Counted from the first letter of the stretch, positions 33,860 through 48,800 are shown. The stretch: 64,000 nt of DNA from Taenia hydatigena (GCA_036345935.2 JADWOT020000007.1:8815930-8879929); one strand, 5' to 3'. The notes: generated from the letters alone by a model not told the origin. Numbers and translations: made by a program.

Positions 33860-36525
33860 AGGCGGCTGGACAGTTATTAAATGGGTTTAAATTTATCAGT
33901 GTCTATCGTGAGCTTGAAGATGTCTCTTTATTACAGTTCTTCTCATTACCATGAGAATAGGGTAGCATGCATTTTCAGCAATGCTAGAGGTTCCTTCCTC
34001 CCGTTATCAGCAATGCGAGTTAATCGTGATTCAAAGTTATCTAATTTGCTCGTAATGAGAGTTGCAGCATTAAAAAGAGTGCGTGAAACATCCACGTTGG
34101 CTGCAGAGTTTCGCAGGGTGGACAACGTGCCTTCTTTAATAATTTTAGGACCGATTCAATACTACAAGGGAAGTCAGCACCAAGCATCACTTTCCAAGCT
34201 ACTTTCTAGCTTATGATAAAACTTATCGCCCAGGTTTCCTTCCTATGCAGAATTCAAACGGCGTGTCCTCTTTTGCCATGACCTCACTTTCTCCTGCTAA
34301 ATATGACCCTATTGCAGGGGACGGTCCCAATCCTTCGTGCACGTTTAGGCTAGTCTATCGATTTATCATTGATTTGGGCTACATTTCAGTCGGGGAGGAA
34401 GTTGCAAAAACATCCTTCTAGTTTGCCTGAACCTCGTGTTAACGAGTTAGGAGTCGCTTAGGAGTAAGCAGGAAAAGGGAGAGGTTAGCTATCTTACCCT
34501 TGCATAGTAGCGGGGTGAGTTTATCGTGAGAGCATAGGATTTGGCCGCCTACTAGTCGTCTACGGATCGACCTCATGCATAGTTCCTAAGCTTTTGATTG
34601 CAGAACCGACTGCTTGGCCTAGTTTGTTGGTCTTTATGACGTAGTTTTCTAACTGTAATATGTGGCTGGACTCAACCTTTAAATTGAAAACAGTCACGAT
34701 GCTCTTATCCTGTTGCGTGACATGCCTCGGAAGGCACGTTCTTCTAGATGCACAATGTTTCCAGCCAATTTCTCGTGCCCTACCTTCGCAGCATGAATAT
34801 CCTCAAAATAAGGAAAATTTAGGGAAATTTAAGGAAAATTTTAAAGTGAAGAAAATTTGTTACTATTTACTTCTCAGCCAATTTTGATTCTCTTCCTTCT
34901 CTGCGCCGTCAGTAATGAATAAGCTCCTTTATTGCGAATTTTGTTGTATTTTGTCGAGCAGATTTCGCATTTTGACTCCTGGGCAAACCATTTTAGTTCT
35001 ATGCAAAATATTTCTTTTGTTTGTAGGGGTAACTTATAATTCGCTACGTCGGTGAGTCGCGTTAACCCTTTTTAATTATTAATCTGCATTTCATGTGCTT
35101 TCACCTAGCTTCATTGCATGCATAACACAACTGCATCATGATAAGCGTGATGTCGATATCGTAATGTGCTAAATAATCAAGACTCTGAAATCGTTACCTG
35201 TTTGCTAGTCGACAGAAGCCTGCATCTAGCTAGCAGTAGTTAAACGCGATAAAGCATAGCAAGCAGATTCCAATCAATAGGCTGTAAGCGCATTAATTAG
35301 CAAGTTACTGCGTTTTAAATATCAGGATCCGTTTCATCCACTGCAAAACCATATCGCTGAACGGCTTTATCTCCGCATCCACATTCACACACTTCACTAG
35401 GACATGTGCGGCAGGATTATGTGGTGCTGATAAAAGAAAAATAAGACCAGCTGCATCCCACAATCAAGAGCCCCAAAAACCAAAGTTTTACGTGTCTTAT
35501 CAATGCTAACAATAAGGGTACGTTCCTTTGGTGTTGGTGTGATCATTGGTTAAACTTTGATGCTGTTTTGTCAAGGTTTCTTCAATTTCGCATTTCAGGT
35601 AAAAGTCTTGAGACCAAATTTTATTCAGTACCATCACATCTGATCTATGAAAGTGCCTTTTAAATGGGCGATATCCTCTCATTTAAGCAAGCGCAAGCAG
35701 TCTGCATGGGAGGAAATCAAGAAATCTTAGTTTTACCCCAAAGAAACAAATATCAAAAAGAGATTTGTAAGTAAGACCAGTCAGGAAATGAAGGGTTGCT
35801 AGAGCAATATTCGTAGAGGTATTTAGTCTAATGGCACTTTGCTTCAGGGCAGTTACTATAACAAATTTGCGTCCACTCAATTTTGCAGATTCTAACTGAC
35901 AAATATATGCATAGAGTAGAAAGAAGAACCCTTCAAAACACGGCCTAATTCTACGATAATCGGCCTTTCCAATGGCGCGCACTGCAATTTATTCATAAAT
36001 ACCTGAGTGCAGTAGATTAAGATGGCAAGAATAATAAAATGCACATTGTGGCATCTTATGAGTTCATACTATGGCAAAATTTCATTCCCTCTTAGTAGTG
36101 CATTACGCTTGTTTAATTCATAACTGTGAGATTGAAAATGTGAAGATCAATTAAGTGATCGCTGTGTTTTGCACGATTCGAATTCGGATCAGCCTTTATC
36201 TAAAGCGCTTTAAAATGCCAAATCTCTACAGTAAATGTTTCTTTACAATATCTTAGGACACTTTTCCTTAACGATGAATTAGACTCGGCAAAATCACAAC
36301 GTGAAATACTGCTACACGTCTTCCGAGCAACTGCTCTTAATCAAGCGTGTTTGTCTGTGGCACTGTCTTTGCTTAAAACAAAAGCAAAACGCCAAGCCGC
36401 CACGGATAGATTTGGTCGCCAAATACAGCGATGCATGCCTATAAAAGACGAATTCACAGAGCGAATAAGTGACGGGCTGCTTTTCGAAATACCCTTGTTT
36501 TCTCACTTTGCCATTGACGGACCAG
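33860..36525. other. Gene-poor stretch
   Basis: Expected upstream parts of a Gypsy element (protease, gag) were looked for on the minus strand and not recognised. A 111-codon plus-strand frame at 33,881 has no family features. Confidence 0.4.
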
Positions 36526-36529
36526 ACTC

Positions 36530-37060
36530 ATCTTGGGATGCACTTAGAAAAACTGCAACAAAACGAAAATCGAGACTGTGCACAATTTAATTATGGCCTT
36601 AACGCAAACTCGTAGCACACGGGTCGCCTACGTTTTGTGATTCCTAGAAAAATAATTTCATAAATGGAAAAGCATCCCACCATTAATGCATGGTGACACA
36701 AAGTGGGTCTCAGAATCGCTGACTGGCTTTATTGGCCAACGGGCACTCACATCTCAGTGCCTAATTTGCACATTAAAGCAGAAGTGCTTTGTCAATTCAC
36801 CATGAATTTTGTGGTAGGATTATGTGAAGCCAATTGCATCAAATGGGCGCGATCCAATCAATGCTTCAAACAAATCATCAAAGCTAAAGCATTACATGCC
36901 ACTTTCGAGAATGTTTTTCATGCTTGCTTCCTTGATGTCGGTGAGATGGTTGCTTACTGCTTTTATCCTGTTTTTCTTTGATAATTTCGCTGAAGCCAAG
37001 TCTTGCATTTAATTCCACGTCTAAAATTTTTTTGTATTAACACTGTATCGATCATGAAAG
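36530..37060 (+). repeat. 531-base inverted repeat, left arm
   Basis: Identical, apart from about four single-base differences, to the reverse complement of 39,052-39,582. Boundaries are sharp: homology begins at atcttggga and ends at atcgatcatgaaag. It contains a 92-codon frame beginning MGLRIADWLYWP at 36,703, exactly repeated in the other arm. The 1,991-base spacer is unrelated. Element type is unknown; no terminal inverted repeats or transposase recognised. Confidence 0.95.
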
Positions 37061-39051
37061 CGTTAGAGGTCTCGTCTGAGATTCTACTCAGCTTTTTACA
37101 CTCACCAAGCGTTCGTGCCAAAATCCATTTCACCCAGCACACTAAGTTGGCAATGTCAACGATAGCTTGACTAGAACTACTACTTGCTAACACTTTTTTC
37201 ACTGACATAAATGTTGATTCCAAGTGTCTCGTTTAAATAACCGAAAAGTTGGCGCATTACCTTAAATTAGGATGGTGGTCAACTCGTTATGAGTTGCCTT
37301 ATACTGCTCTACACCTAATAGACATTAAATAACATGAGGGTTTCGCATGTGCTTAACGACCAATGCTCGTGTTATTGGTGATAGTACTGTCGAAAGATGG
37401 AAAGGGCGCATAGCATCTGCCTTACGGGTAGCGGATCTTCTATATGGGTGGTGATAATCTGTCAGTCATCGCCATTGCTTAGTGTGGATAACATTCAGCT
37501 AAGTACAGCCAAATAAGCGCTTTTGCTTGTCCATCTGGCCTGATTAAAATTCATGGAATGGAAAGTAGAAGATTTTGAAGTGGGCTTCTGCCAGTCAGTT
37601 ACGGTGCAAGAAGTCCAAAAAAAAAAACATTTGCTTAAGTAAACGCAAAGTACGAATTACCAAATCCTACTATTTTAGGAGCGCTCAAATAGTCTTTCGA
37701 CTAAGAATTGCTTTGTTGATGAGAAAAGCCGAATGAATAACTGCGATGTTTGCAAACAGTGAGATAGGGACCGATGCGGAGGCGATCAATCATGGTAGTG
37801 ATTTCCGGAAAGTCCTCACTTCAAAATTATGGTAAAATTTTTTCCTTTGGTCCCTTACTGGGAAATATAGATGGCAACGGAGATAGGTAAGTGGTCAACT
37901 AATGTAATGCAGACGAATGTTTGAGACGTAAGTCATGAACCCGACGATAAGCGGGTCGCAACATCGGCAAGACCTTCAATATTGGCAGAAAAACACAAAC
38001 AAATCTTAAGGCTAATTTGTTCATCTGAGTTTCTCAAACAATCTGATGCCATTTGAATGTTTTTAGCGCTTTCATGTCAAACTATACACTTTTAAGTAAC
38101 ACATGTGCAGGCAGGAATCTTTCTAAGAGAACCGTTTCTCGACTGCACTATGTATTATATTCGCATCAGTCTGGATCGTGAACTTTGGCGTAAACTGCTT
38201 TTCAAGCCGTACACATGTAGATTACATCGCCTTGAAAACCATCCACAATTTGATCGATCACTCACGGCTTCCAAACACGTGTTCAGATGCAGTATCATTT
38301 AATGCAGCATTCAAAAATGCTAGCCGACAATCTCCTCTCTTCTATGCTAAAACGCAAGCCTTGACTATATTCGACAATGGATAACCCATTAGCAAATACA
38401 CAATGGCTAACCACAAGTAAATTTGACGAACCTTGATTAAATGAAAGACTATTAATTTAATGGACGAAATCGATCAAGATCCCTTCAAGCCAGATAATGC
38501 GAAGCCAACTAAATCCTCAATGCTGCATGGACAAGTCTGCCATCGTCGTCGAACAAAATTTTCTTCGTCTTTGGTGGCAATTCAATGGGTGCTGTGCATA
38601 ACGTATGCACTGCATCTTCGCAATTATCACCATCTCTCACTACAATTGCAACTAATATGCCAAGATTCCCAAAAAAACTAGGATTACATCTACTTTCCTA
38701 TCCCAACTTCAAAAGCAAGTCTGACATTATAAAGCTATTTGTAGCTGGAAGATCTAAGCCTTGAATCGGAATAGAATCCGTTCAATGTGGTTCGTGTGCC
38801 AATAATCTGCTCAGTGCCATTAGATAGAGGCGGCCTTTCAATTATTTTCGAGTTATGGAAAAAAACATAGTGTCAAGATATGCATTAACTCAACAACCAA
38901 TGAAAGCACAATTCAACGATAGTTTGCTTCTGCAAAATTTCATCAATGTGATTTATTACAAAATAAATGAATGAAGATTCCTAGATCTCCTGTCTTGCAA
39001 TCAAATTGTGCTCTCTTGATCAAGAAAGCGCTACCTATTAGAAGGCTAGCT
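37061..39051. other. Spacer between inverted-repeat arms
   Basis: Just under 2 kb of AT-rich sequence with only short frames. No transposase or terminal structure seen. Confidence 0.5.
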
Positions 39052-39582
39052 CTTTCATGATCGATGCAGTGTTGATACAAAAAAATTTTAGACGTGGAAT
39101 TAAATGCAAGACTTGGCTTCAGCGAAATTATCAAAGAAAAACAGGATAAAAGCAGTAAGCAACCATCTCACCGACATCAAGGAAGCAAGCATGAAAAACA
39201 TTCTCGAAAGTGGCATGTAATGCTTTAGCTTTGATGATTTGTTTGAAGCATTGATTGGATCGCGCCCATTTGATGCAATTGGCTTCACATAATCCTACCA
39301 CAAAATTCATGGTGAATTGACAAAGCACTTCTGCTTTAATGTGCAAATTAGGCACTGAGATGTGAGTGCCCGTTGGCCAATAAAGCCAGTCAGCGATTCT
39401 GAGACCCACTTTGTGTCACCATGCATTAATGGTGGGATGCTTTTCCATTTATGAAATTATTTTTCTAGGAATCACAAAACGTAGGCGACCCGTGTGCTAC
39501 GAGTTTGCGTTAAGGCCATAATTAAATTGTGCACAGTCTCGATTTTCGTTTTGTTGCAGTTTTGCTAAGTGCGTCCCAAGAT
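39052..39582 (-). repeat. 531-base inverted repeat, right arm
   Basis: Partner of 36,530-37,060. Transcription through both arms would give a hairpin of more than 500 base pairs. The near-identity, in a window where every other repeat is 20-35 percent diverged, indicates a recent duplication or ongoing gene conversion. Confidence 0.95.
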
Positions 39583-39634
39583 CTGCCCATCCATTTACAT
39601 GGCGTTTTTTAGCGCGATTCTTCTGCTCCATTTG

Positions 39635-39800
39635 CATAGGGAGGAATGCTTTGCACAATTACTTCCTTGATATCGGCAAGATGGTTGCATGCTTCTTTAT
39701 TTCTATTTTTCTCTGATTACCTTGCCAAAGTTAAGTCTTACATGTAACTCCACGTCAGAAACACAATTTTTGCATCAACACTACATTGAACCTGAGCAGA
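39635..39800 (+). repeat. Third, diverged copy of the inverted-repeat unit (partial)
   Basis: Plus strand; matches the 3' third of the left arm at about 75-80 percent: acttccttgatatcggcaag, agatggttgca, tgattaccttgccaaagtta, ctccacgtcagaaaca and gcatcaacactacattga line up with left-arm blocks in order. It begins only about 50 bases after the right arm and is in opposite orientation to it. Confidence 0.7.
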
Positions 39801-39809
39801 AAAGCAGTT

Positions 39810-42800
39810 GTAGTAACTGCCTCAAAAACAAATTGCCACTAGAGCAAAATCCATCTACATGCATCGCTTCTAGTGCTCCTTGTTACCGAGCTGATCATTC
39901 TTACGAATCGCTTCTTTGCTTCTCGTTTCGTTAGGGTACAACTTAAGATTTCTTAACTTCTTCCCATGCAGACTGTTGTGCTTACTCAATGGCGAGGGTA
40001 TTGCTCAGTTAAAAGGCAACTTTATCGATTAGATTGATAGTGCTAAATGAATTTGTTCTCTAGACCTCTAGTTAAAAATGCGAAATGGTAGAAATCTTTA
40101 CAAAACATTGCCGGACTTTTACCCAACGCTCACGCCGGCACTAAAGGAATGTATTCTTAATGTTGGCAATGAATAGGCCCGTGAAACTTTGGCTTTTCGG
40201 GCATGCCTTCGATATCATAATCTACAGCACTATTATTTTCGGAAAATTTTAAAAATGGAATAATTTTGTTGCGACACAAATTGTATCATGCAAATACAAA
40301 AGTTTGCATTTTGATGAAGCCTTCAAAGTTTGACTCTGATGAAGCGCTAGAGTGCATTCACCCTACTCATCACCTTATTCCAACCATTTTATGTGTTCTA
40401 AAGCTAGTCAATTTCATCTACCTGTCAAGACAGCACAAATGGATAGCGAGAAGACAGCTTCCCAATTTTCGAATAAGCCTACTGAATTTTAAATTAAGCG
40501 TCAATAAATTTGTCATGCACCCATCATTCACCGGTCGACAAGTCATTCTGAATAATGACCCAAACAGTCGAGCTGCTGCTTTGTCCTCCATCGCCATATG
40601 GCTGGACAATAGTCAGCCATTACTAGTAAATCGTAATAACATTTAGTCTACCCCCTTTCAAGACATGTTTAAATTGTCTAGATTGTAAATGCGCTGTTAA
40701 TCCTCTGCAGTACTGCCTTGAAGGCTATTCATCAACCTTCTAAGACCTTTTACAATGTGGTGATTTTACCTTGGGCGCAATATCGGATCAGCACAGATCT
40801 GATTTCCTTAAACGGCCTATTCAGTATAGGCCAAGTAAGTCTAATGGCAGCAAGATGCGTTTTGGATCACCTGCTTACCAGAGCTGTGCAGAGGAACGCA
40901 AGCCTCACAATGTGTGTTGGTTTAGCTAGCGCTCTGATGTTATGCACATCTGCTCATGATTAGAGTCGCCCATACCATGCATGCTGCATTAGTGGCATCT
41001 TTTTACGCCGATTCTACTAAGTTACATATCATAGGAGGCGGCAGTATTTCAATTTGGCCGTACTTCAATTATCACATTCCAGATCCTGTTAAGATTTTCA
41101 TTTGAGATACCAAAAAAACGATAGTGTTATTAAAAAATATAAACATGTAAGTTCTTTTGCAGAGCGGGCTGCTAGGAACTCCACGCATCCTTCCAATTAC
41201 TTCTAGGCAACACTTGAGAATCTTAGTTTGTTAATAGGCTTTTCCGGTTGATTAGATGAGAGGAGTGACTGGAACTGGCTGGTGATCTCTAGTCACCTGA
41301 GTGAAGCTCACTAGGGTCATTTACCTCATATTTTGGATAGTATTGCCATGGACAGGTCTGATTTATTCTGTAACCGCTGTGAGACTTTATCGAATTCTTT
41401 TGGTACGCATATCCTCGGCGAATAACACCAAAAGTCATCATCAAATGTACATTTTAGGAGGAATCAGCTGCTTTACCACTAAAATCAAGACCTCTCGACT
41501 TATGTTCTTAGTACCAACGACAGTGTAAATTATATGAAATGGACGGATGAGAACCCCTGTTTCATGCTTTTTGATGAGATCTTCCCAGCCAGTCCTTCTA
41601 TTTAATTGAAGCGATCAGTTATTGCAACAAATGGAGAACTTCTTTCGTGCACTTACGTCGAAAGAGTTTCCTGCTGATGCACAAGCTCCCACAACCTGTG
41701 CGACCACTGCGCCATGTCTCTGTCCATGAAAACTGCCATGCATAGTAAGATGATGCAATGCGATTCGCAAGCATTACACACTTCTCCCATATTTTTCAAA
41801 CCAGTGGATTCAATATTAGAGAACGGCAGGTGGCACTGTAGCGGGCGCATGTAAATGGTGGGATTGGGGCACAGAAGTGTGAAGAGGATGCGGCTAAGTG
41901 ACTATGACTATGTCACCTTATATTTTGATTACGCTAAAATTTCGGGAATCGGAATTGCGGATACCTGATTTCTCTAGGTGATACCACTACTCCTGAGCAA
42001 GCATTCGTTGTGCCACGCATGATGTGGCAGATGATACATCCTTTCTTAAATGTGAACTGCCCGCAGACGTTCCAGGCCTTAGGTGGTTTTCACTTTCCCC
42101 TTCTCTGAGTTTCCCTATAGATGGCGCATTCGGTGGAGCAGACGACGGAGATAGCATGAAGATAATACGCTAAGTTTGTCTCCATGACATAAGGAGTGGA
42201 GCTTACCGTGCTTAAGCATATTTATAACGACCTGGTCTGTCAAAACTACCAAGATGAATGTTAAAGGACGATACATAAAAAGTTACATGCACTTTATTCA
42301 TGCAGTGGGTGAATTCGGAACAGAGTCGTAGGTGCTTTGTGAGTGTCAAGCAATGAATAACATTAACCAAATTTGCGGCAGTCTCTCAGCATGGTCAATC
42401 ATCTCGCCTTTCCATCGCATCATTCATCCACTGTGTACAAGCACAAGAGTCTGTTTAGGTAGTAATAATAATTACTAGCTGCAATTCTAATGCAAACAAG
42501 GTTTTTCGCTTATGTCATATGGCAAACAGTCCATTAAATTAAATGCTTGATTATACGCCAAGGCGTGGCCGAGTTCGTCTCTTTTCCTGCGGACCGCTTA
42601 ATCTGCTGCCATTTTGGCCGCAGTCATGCAGTCGCATTTGCTCTGTTCCAAACCTTGCTACTGCACCCCCTACATCCGTGAAACAAATATAATCGTGCTG
42701 CGGGCGTGCACTATTGCTAGCCACAACAGTGCCCTCGTGTATTGCTCTGTGACCATCGCGTGAAATAAACTTGTATCGAGCTTAAGCATCGCACAGGCCT

Positions 42801-45800
42801 CTGTGAGCGCACAGAGTACTTGGCACTGGTGCGTCAGCAACATATTGCCCTTTTTAATTAAGTAAATTATGGTGGTGACAAATAATTTGATTTTTTTGAC
42901 TTTTTATCTCCTCCCACGCTCCTCGGTGCATGAGAGAAGGCAACTGAGCTTGGTCTTGCATAAATTGTCATTTAACTTTGAGTGTTCTTTCGAGTGTTTT
43001 AATGTGGAATGACTTTCCAAAAGTAAAGAACTTGTTGTGGGATTGTTCACTGCTTGATAATGGTCGGATTAAACGCCGATTCCTCGAAGAAGACCAAATG
43101 AAGGCGATCTTGTGATTAGGCAACACCGATTTCTTTTTGAAGTGACCTACTTCACGCTCCCTAAACGTTATTCAATCAAGAGGATGCCAACTCAAGTCCG
43201 ATGAGCTTTGCGACTTGTGATCGCGGCCGTAACCACAATCAGACTGGACTCCTGATTGGCTATATTAATGAACACAATTGGAAGTTTCCAAGCCTGTTGA
43301 CGTGGCAAATGTAAAACATGCAAATTTTTAAGCTGAATTGCAGGCAACTAGAGCAATATTAAGTAAGTGCTTTTATTAAGCTGTTGATTCGGTGACTAAC
43401 GACCCTACAATGGAAACTAATCATGCTGCCTGAATGCGTAGGCATCCAAGCGACTTGCCAACGGCAGTAGAACATAATTAGCCCATTTCGACGCAGTTGT
43501 GGACTTCGGATATCGGCGCTGCATCTTCTTATAAGGTACGGCAAGAATAGTTGGGCACGCAAATGTGCCGTTCAGTTACATGTGTACTTGTGTATGCAGG
43601 TTATAAGGCTGCGTAAGATGCTTTCGCTGGGTTTTATTGGATTGTTGCACCACGATCCGATTGCAGGGGTAGATTGTTTGTCAGAACACAGGTCTCTGTT
43701 GAAAGTGCAGCGCTTACCACAGGGATTTTTTCTAAAGACCAAGACATTTTTGACAAGGCGCTTTCTTTTAAATAAATGACTACTTGATTTCCGCTGGCTT
43801 CTCCTGGGATGGCGAGATTATCTTGCATTACCGTGTCTTCCTTACCGGTTCAGTAAAAGTTACTCCCAACCTAACTTCGTGTTTTTTGAAGTTTTGTTGC
43901 CTACATCTGTGGTAGTCAACATTTTACTGTGTGGTCAACTCTTTTGCGTGAAAAGACTAAAATTCGAGGGTTCATTTGCATCGTGCGTCTAATCATGATT
44001 TGGCAGTGCTGAACTTTGTTACGCATTTAGTTATCAATTCGCAGAATCACTTTATCTTTCGCTTATGTGCTTCTCGGTTGCTTACAGTTGAAAGGGCGAA
44101 TTCCACCATAAATTCCCTTGCTCTAAATTTAACGCTTATGAACACGATTTTCCGTGTTTTAAAAGCTTATTCATGCAGCTAATGTAACCCAGTAATGTGT
44201 GAGCAGACGAATATATGATGAGGCAGTTGAACTGTACCTACTTGACCTTCATGATTTGCGATTTCGCAATGGCAGTGCATCTTATTCTAATCATTGCGGA
44301 TTGCTGGTTTTTCGCCGTGGAATCGGTCGCACTTAATCCCATGACACGGATGCAGAAAAAGGGGAAAAGGCATGCAGATTGCCTATGTCTTTGCACTTAT
44401 GCTTTGCAATTGTACTGGTGTGGGCTATTCCTTGGAATTCCCTGTTGAAAATAATTCAGCGAAATTGTTATGCCCATAGAAATCGAGGAATTGACTACAA
44501 CTCAACGACCACCGTCTCAGAACACGTCGTTTTGGGTGAAACTCACTCTGGGCTACATCTAGAATTCGTCCTGCTCTGCATGATACACACCCGTTCCTAG
44601 AAGTCGCGAGAGCAGAGGCACCAAAAGCAATTTTGAGTCAGCTAAAGGAGATGGAGCGTTCAACATTTGATGCCTTCAATGCCCCATGCTCCCCTTCAAA
44701 TATTTGCTTGCCTAGTTATTGAAGTAGCTAAAATGTTTAGTGCTGATGATAATGGGTATGAAGAAGGTAAAGCTTTTTGATAATATGCTGTTAATGATGG
44801 TGGCCTGGACCAGAATTTAAACACCTAGACACAGGCCTAGAGGTAACTGGTAGGTGAGTTGCCTATGAAGGCTTGCAAAGGCTAAAAATGCAAGCTTAGA
44901 TTTTAAGTCTGCCTAAGGAGGACGGTAAGGTGGGTATTGTAGTAGGCCTAAGTGAGAGCCAAGTTCATTATGCTTAAGACGAATGGAGTTAGTTACACGA
45001 GAGGAGAAGCATGTGTTGCATTCACGGTAGTTGAACATATCAGCATTGCAGGACGCACTCACTTGCAGAGATCGTTTGACAGCAAGAGAAGGCAAATCAG
45101 AATAATTGTTGTGACCGTCACCCAAGGGGTGATTTTGGCAGCGCTGAGCCGTAAAGTGTAACTCGAACTGTAAACGGGAGGATGAAGAGTGACGTCTGAT
45201 AAAATCATGAAATGAAATCTCGCCACGGCGATATCAATGATGCAAGAAGCTTGTGGTCTGCTTTGCTAATTTACTAAACATTTAAAAAGAAGTATCTAGG
45301 GAAGATAGAAAGGTTGGTTGGTAGTTTTGGAACTCGACGGTAGGCCGATTTCTTATGTCGTATGCACGCATGCTTCACCCACTTGACGTTAGTGTCAACT
45401 GCGAAAATGTCAAAAGACGCAGATGTCATCGCTCTTTCCTGTCAGTCGTTAAGTTGGCGATGGGTTTGTCATTCGAACTGGATAGAAAAGCGGTCGTGTG
45501 AACCATTCATGTGCAAGCTTGTTCTCACCTTTTCATTGCAACATCCGCAGGTCCTCCTCAATGTCCTTCTGATAATAACGTAGGAATGGATTTTTGGTTC
45601 GAGAATCGTTTATGCATTTCTTTTAAATTAGATGCCGACTTGCCAATTTATCTTCATCAAGGCCGGTCTTTCCACAACGTCAAGCCACGAGATCAGAACT
45701 TCCCGCCTTACGACTCCAAGTGCACTGCGTAATTTGTCGGTTCCAGTCAAAGAAACAGCAGCATCCGTCTAAAGATGATGCGTCGTTCCATACATTGATG

Positions 45801-48800
45801 AGATAAGAAACTGACATGCAGCATCGGTGATTGCATAAGAGGCAAAAGAGTGTTAACAAACTTCCCATGATACGCATTTAGTTGTTAGAACTGGCTAATG
45901 CTTAAATGACTTGAATGGCACTAGGTAGATTGTTGCTCATGCACCATGTAACAATCACCTAAGCATCCTATCCTGATGCATCCGCCGGGTAAATCAAACA
46001 TTACTGTCATGAACTGGATACTTTTAGCGCGCACTCCTAATATTTAGTGCCTTTCAAAGCGTCGCATGCTTTCGGTATTGCGAATTTTCTGCTCCCTTTA
46101 GTGGGTTGACTTTTTGAATAGGCGACAGGGGATATAGATGGAGTAGGAGAGGAGTGAAGTGGGTAGACGAATTGATATGATTTGATTCTGCATGAAATTG
46201 ATTTCGACTTAAAGTTTAGCAGGACGGTATCGTCGAGTGGCGTAGTTTACCTGATGAACAATCTACTCGATGCGTGGGACGAGGTCCGCTCTCTCTTGTG
46301 CCCATCCACATCTGGTTAAACTTCCTTTGCAGCTTACGGTCAATGGTCATTAAGTGGTAAGGAAAAATTGACGCAACCGCAGTGGTGCAGATTCTCTAAA
46401 TTATGGGACAATTATCATTATACGAGACAGAAGATGGTGATCTGCGCCTTTAATTACCACAATCATTGCTTGTCGCCTGAGGGCAGTCTCAGCCTGTGTT
46501 TTTATGTTGAGATACGACCTTACCAAGTCTCCTCCATCCCATCTGATGTGGCTTTCGAATCAGTGTGTGAGCTAATAAATGGAAAGATATGTGAGTACCT
46601 CATTTTTAGTGTGGGTAGATTAGGTTGGCCTTGTGGGTGAAGACTTCAGTGGAAGATGACGTTTAAGATTGCGGGTGAGTGCCATGTACCAAGTCAATAG
46701 ATGCTTGCTAAACGGTAAAACACAGCGTTAGAAATGTCGAAGAAGACGGTAGCAGAGACAATCTACTTTGCATTGTGCTCATTATATTCTGCACCATGTT
46801 TGATGGGTGCTGAACGATACGCCATGGCTTTGATTCGGATTAAGACAAGCGTAATGATGGGAAGCAACCTGAAGCTTAAATTGCAGCGACGCTTGCAACC
46901 TTAGTTGTTACTCCTTTGCGCGTCTTTCAGCTTACCACATGGCATCGTTGCTCTGATAGAGTGTATTCAAAAAGCGTACAGTATTATAAGTAATTGACGC
47001 CGGAAAAAGAAGATGTATGGATTTGAATCATGAGACATATGTCAAAGAGAGCTGATTTTGGGTGCGATAAGAGAATATCGTTTAAAACAAAATTCTTAAG
47101 TTGATGTAGGATAGCCAAGGGAATAGTAAGGCGTCCTTTCTAGTCGATCGTGCTGGGAGACAGAAATGCCTCGATGCCATCGTTGTGGTGCCGAGACACG
47201 TGCTTCTCGAAGGACACAAGGCAACTTTATCCTTCCTTCACCTCCAGCCTCTTTGACTGGGCACTGATTCGACACATTAGTTAAATGATTGCTAGTCCGA
47301 ATTACGCGCAGTTGCGAAATGTCACCACATTAAAAATGATACTGAGAGAAACTTTTAGAAGTCTCTCAGCTCTAGCGATTCTTCGATGACAGTTTTCCAT
47401 GGCAACATTTACTCATTGTTGTACAAACGTGATAAGGGAGGTGACGCCTTTAGAATTAATGCATTTTTACCAAGCATACCGTATCAATCACCGTCAATAT
47501 TTGTCAGCCTGCTATCCAATCACATCCCATAATTTAATCACTGAGTCAAAATTACTCGTGACTGCTTTGTGTGTGGGCCCATCAAAACCGCAGACTGTGA
47601 ACTGCGGGAGACTGCTAGCTTGCCTTGACAACTAAGTATCTTGTTACTTCCTTCTTGATTGTCAGTCGAGCTTCAATTATTTGTTGACTTGGTTACTGTC
47701 GAACCGATCCCAGCACGTTTTTCTTACGTGTGATAATGTTCATCTCGTCGGGATTTATGCATCGCATCGCTTTATATCAATGCTCAATTCAGTCCACATT
47801 CTGATATTAATTCATAAAATATTTATTATTTAAATTTGTTGCTCCGCGCTACTTGTTTCTTGTCAATAGGAAGCATTTAGACCCTTTGAGGTTCGTGAGT
47901 AAGGATGGCATGGAAAGGAATGCCAATGCGACTGCAAGCCCGGTCGCAATTCCACCCTCGGGATACGCACCAACATGGCGTTGGCTACAATTAAATGCGA
48001 TTCAAAAGCATTTCAATCAGCTTTCGAAGGATAGGGAGGCAATTGCGTTGATCACAGCTTAGGATGGAAAGTTGCAGCCACATGGCGCATCACCATCGAA
48101 GCCTCGTAACTACTGCGATTCGTAGCTTAAAACTAAACGACCCCAAGAACCAATTTTGAACCAGGTGATGCGAATGAATGGCACAAGTACTGGAAATGAA
48201 TTAGAGGCCTGGTTGCTGAAGTGATGCAATTCTTGTGCTTCGCAAATTGGCTAAGTTTGGAAAGGGGTTTGCATGAAAAGGTAGCCCGTTCGATAACAGA
48301 ACCGGCAGTTCACTAAAGAAGAAACTAAAACATTTTCAATGCGATTTAGCTAGCATTTTGAGTGGTGTGCGCGTTCGGCCGTAAAGGCTCACTTTTACTT
48401 GTACTGGTATCAGAAACCCAACGTCATGTTAACTGCTATTGGATTGTTAAGTAAAAATGAAGTTGAATCGCAAGTTGATATGCACTCGGAAAATCGCGAC
48501 CGAATACCTAATCAGCAGTTGATCATTCCTACAGATATTAAATGTTGCTGTTTGCTAATGCACATGCCATGTTCCACTCTGCCAATGGGCACCTTTGCAT
48601 TGCCAAACATGCTTCATTCCATCTTTTACGCACTTTCAAATTCAAATCACTCCACCATCATTTACCACAACATAGAAGAGTCGTTAACAATCTCTAGCAA
48701 GCATCTATCAATTTACTTAGCAATACTTTACATAATGCTTACGAGCGTGGCAGTATCATCGCTAGCTATCAAATACTGAATTTGTTCTGCACGTCACGCA

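Noticed and set aside
40266..40646. 126-codon plus-strand frame
   Set aside because: No domain or splice context, and two neighbouring frames are open as well; treated as chance.
48399..48779. 126-codon plus-strand frame with a hydrophobic C-terminus
   Set aside because: The hydrophobic end (LAILYIMLTSVAVSSLAI) could be a tail anchor, but nothing else supports a gene.
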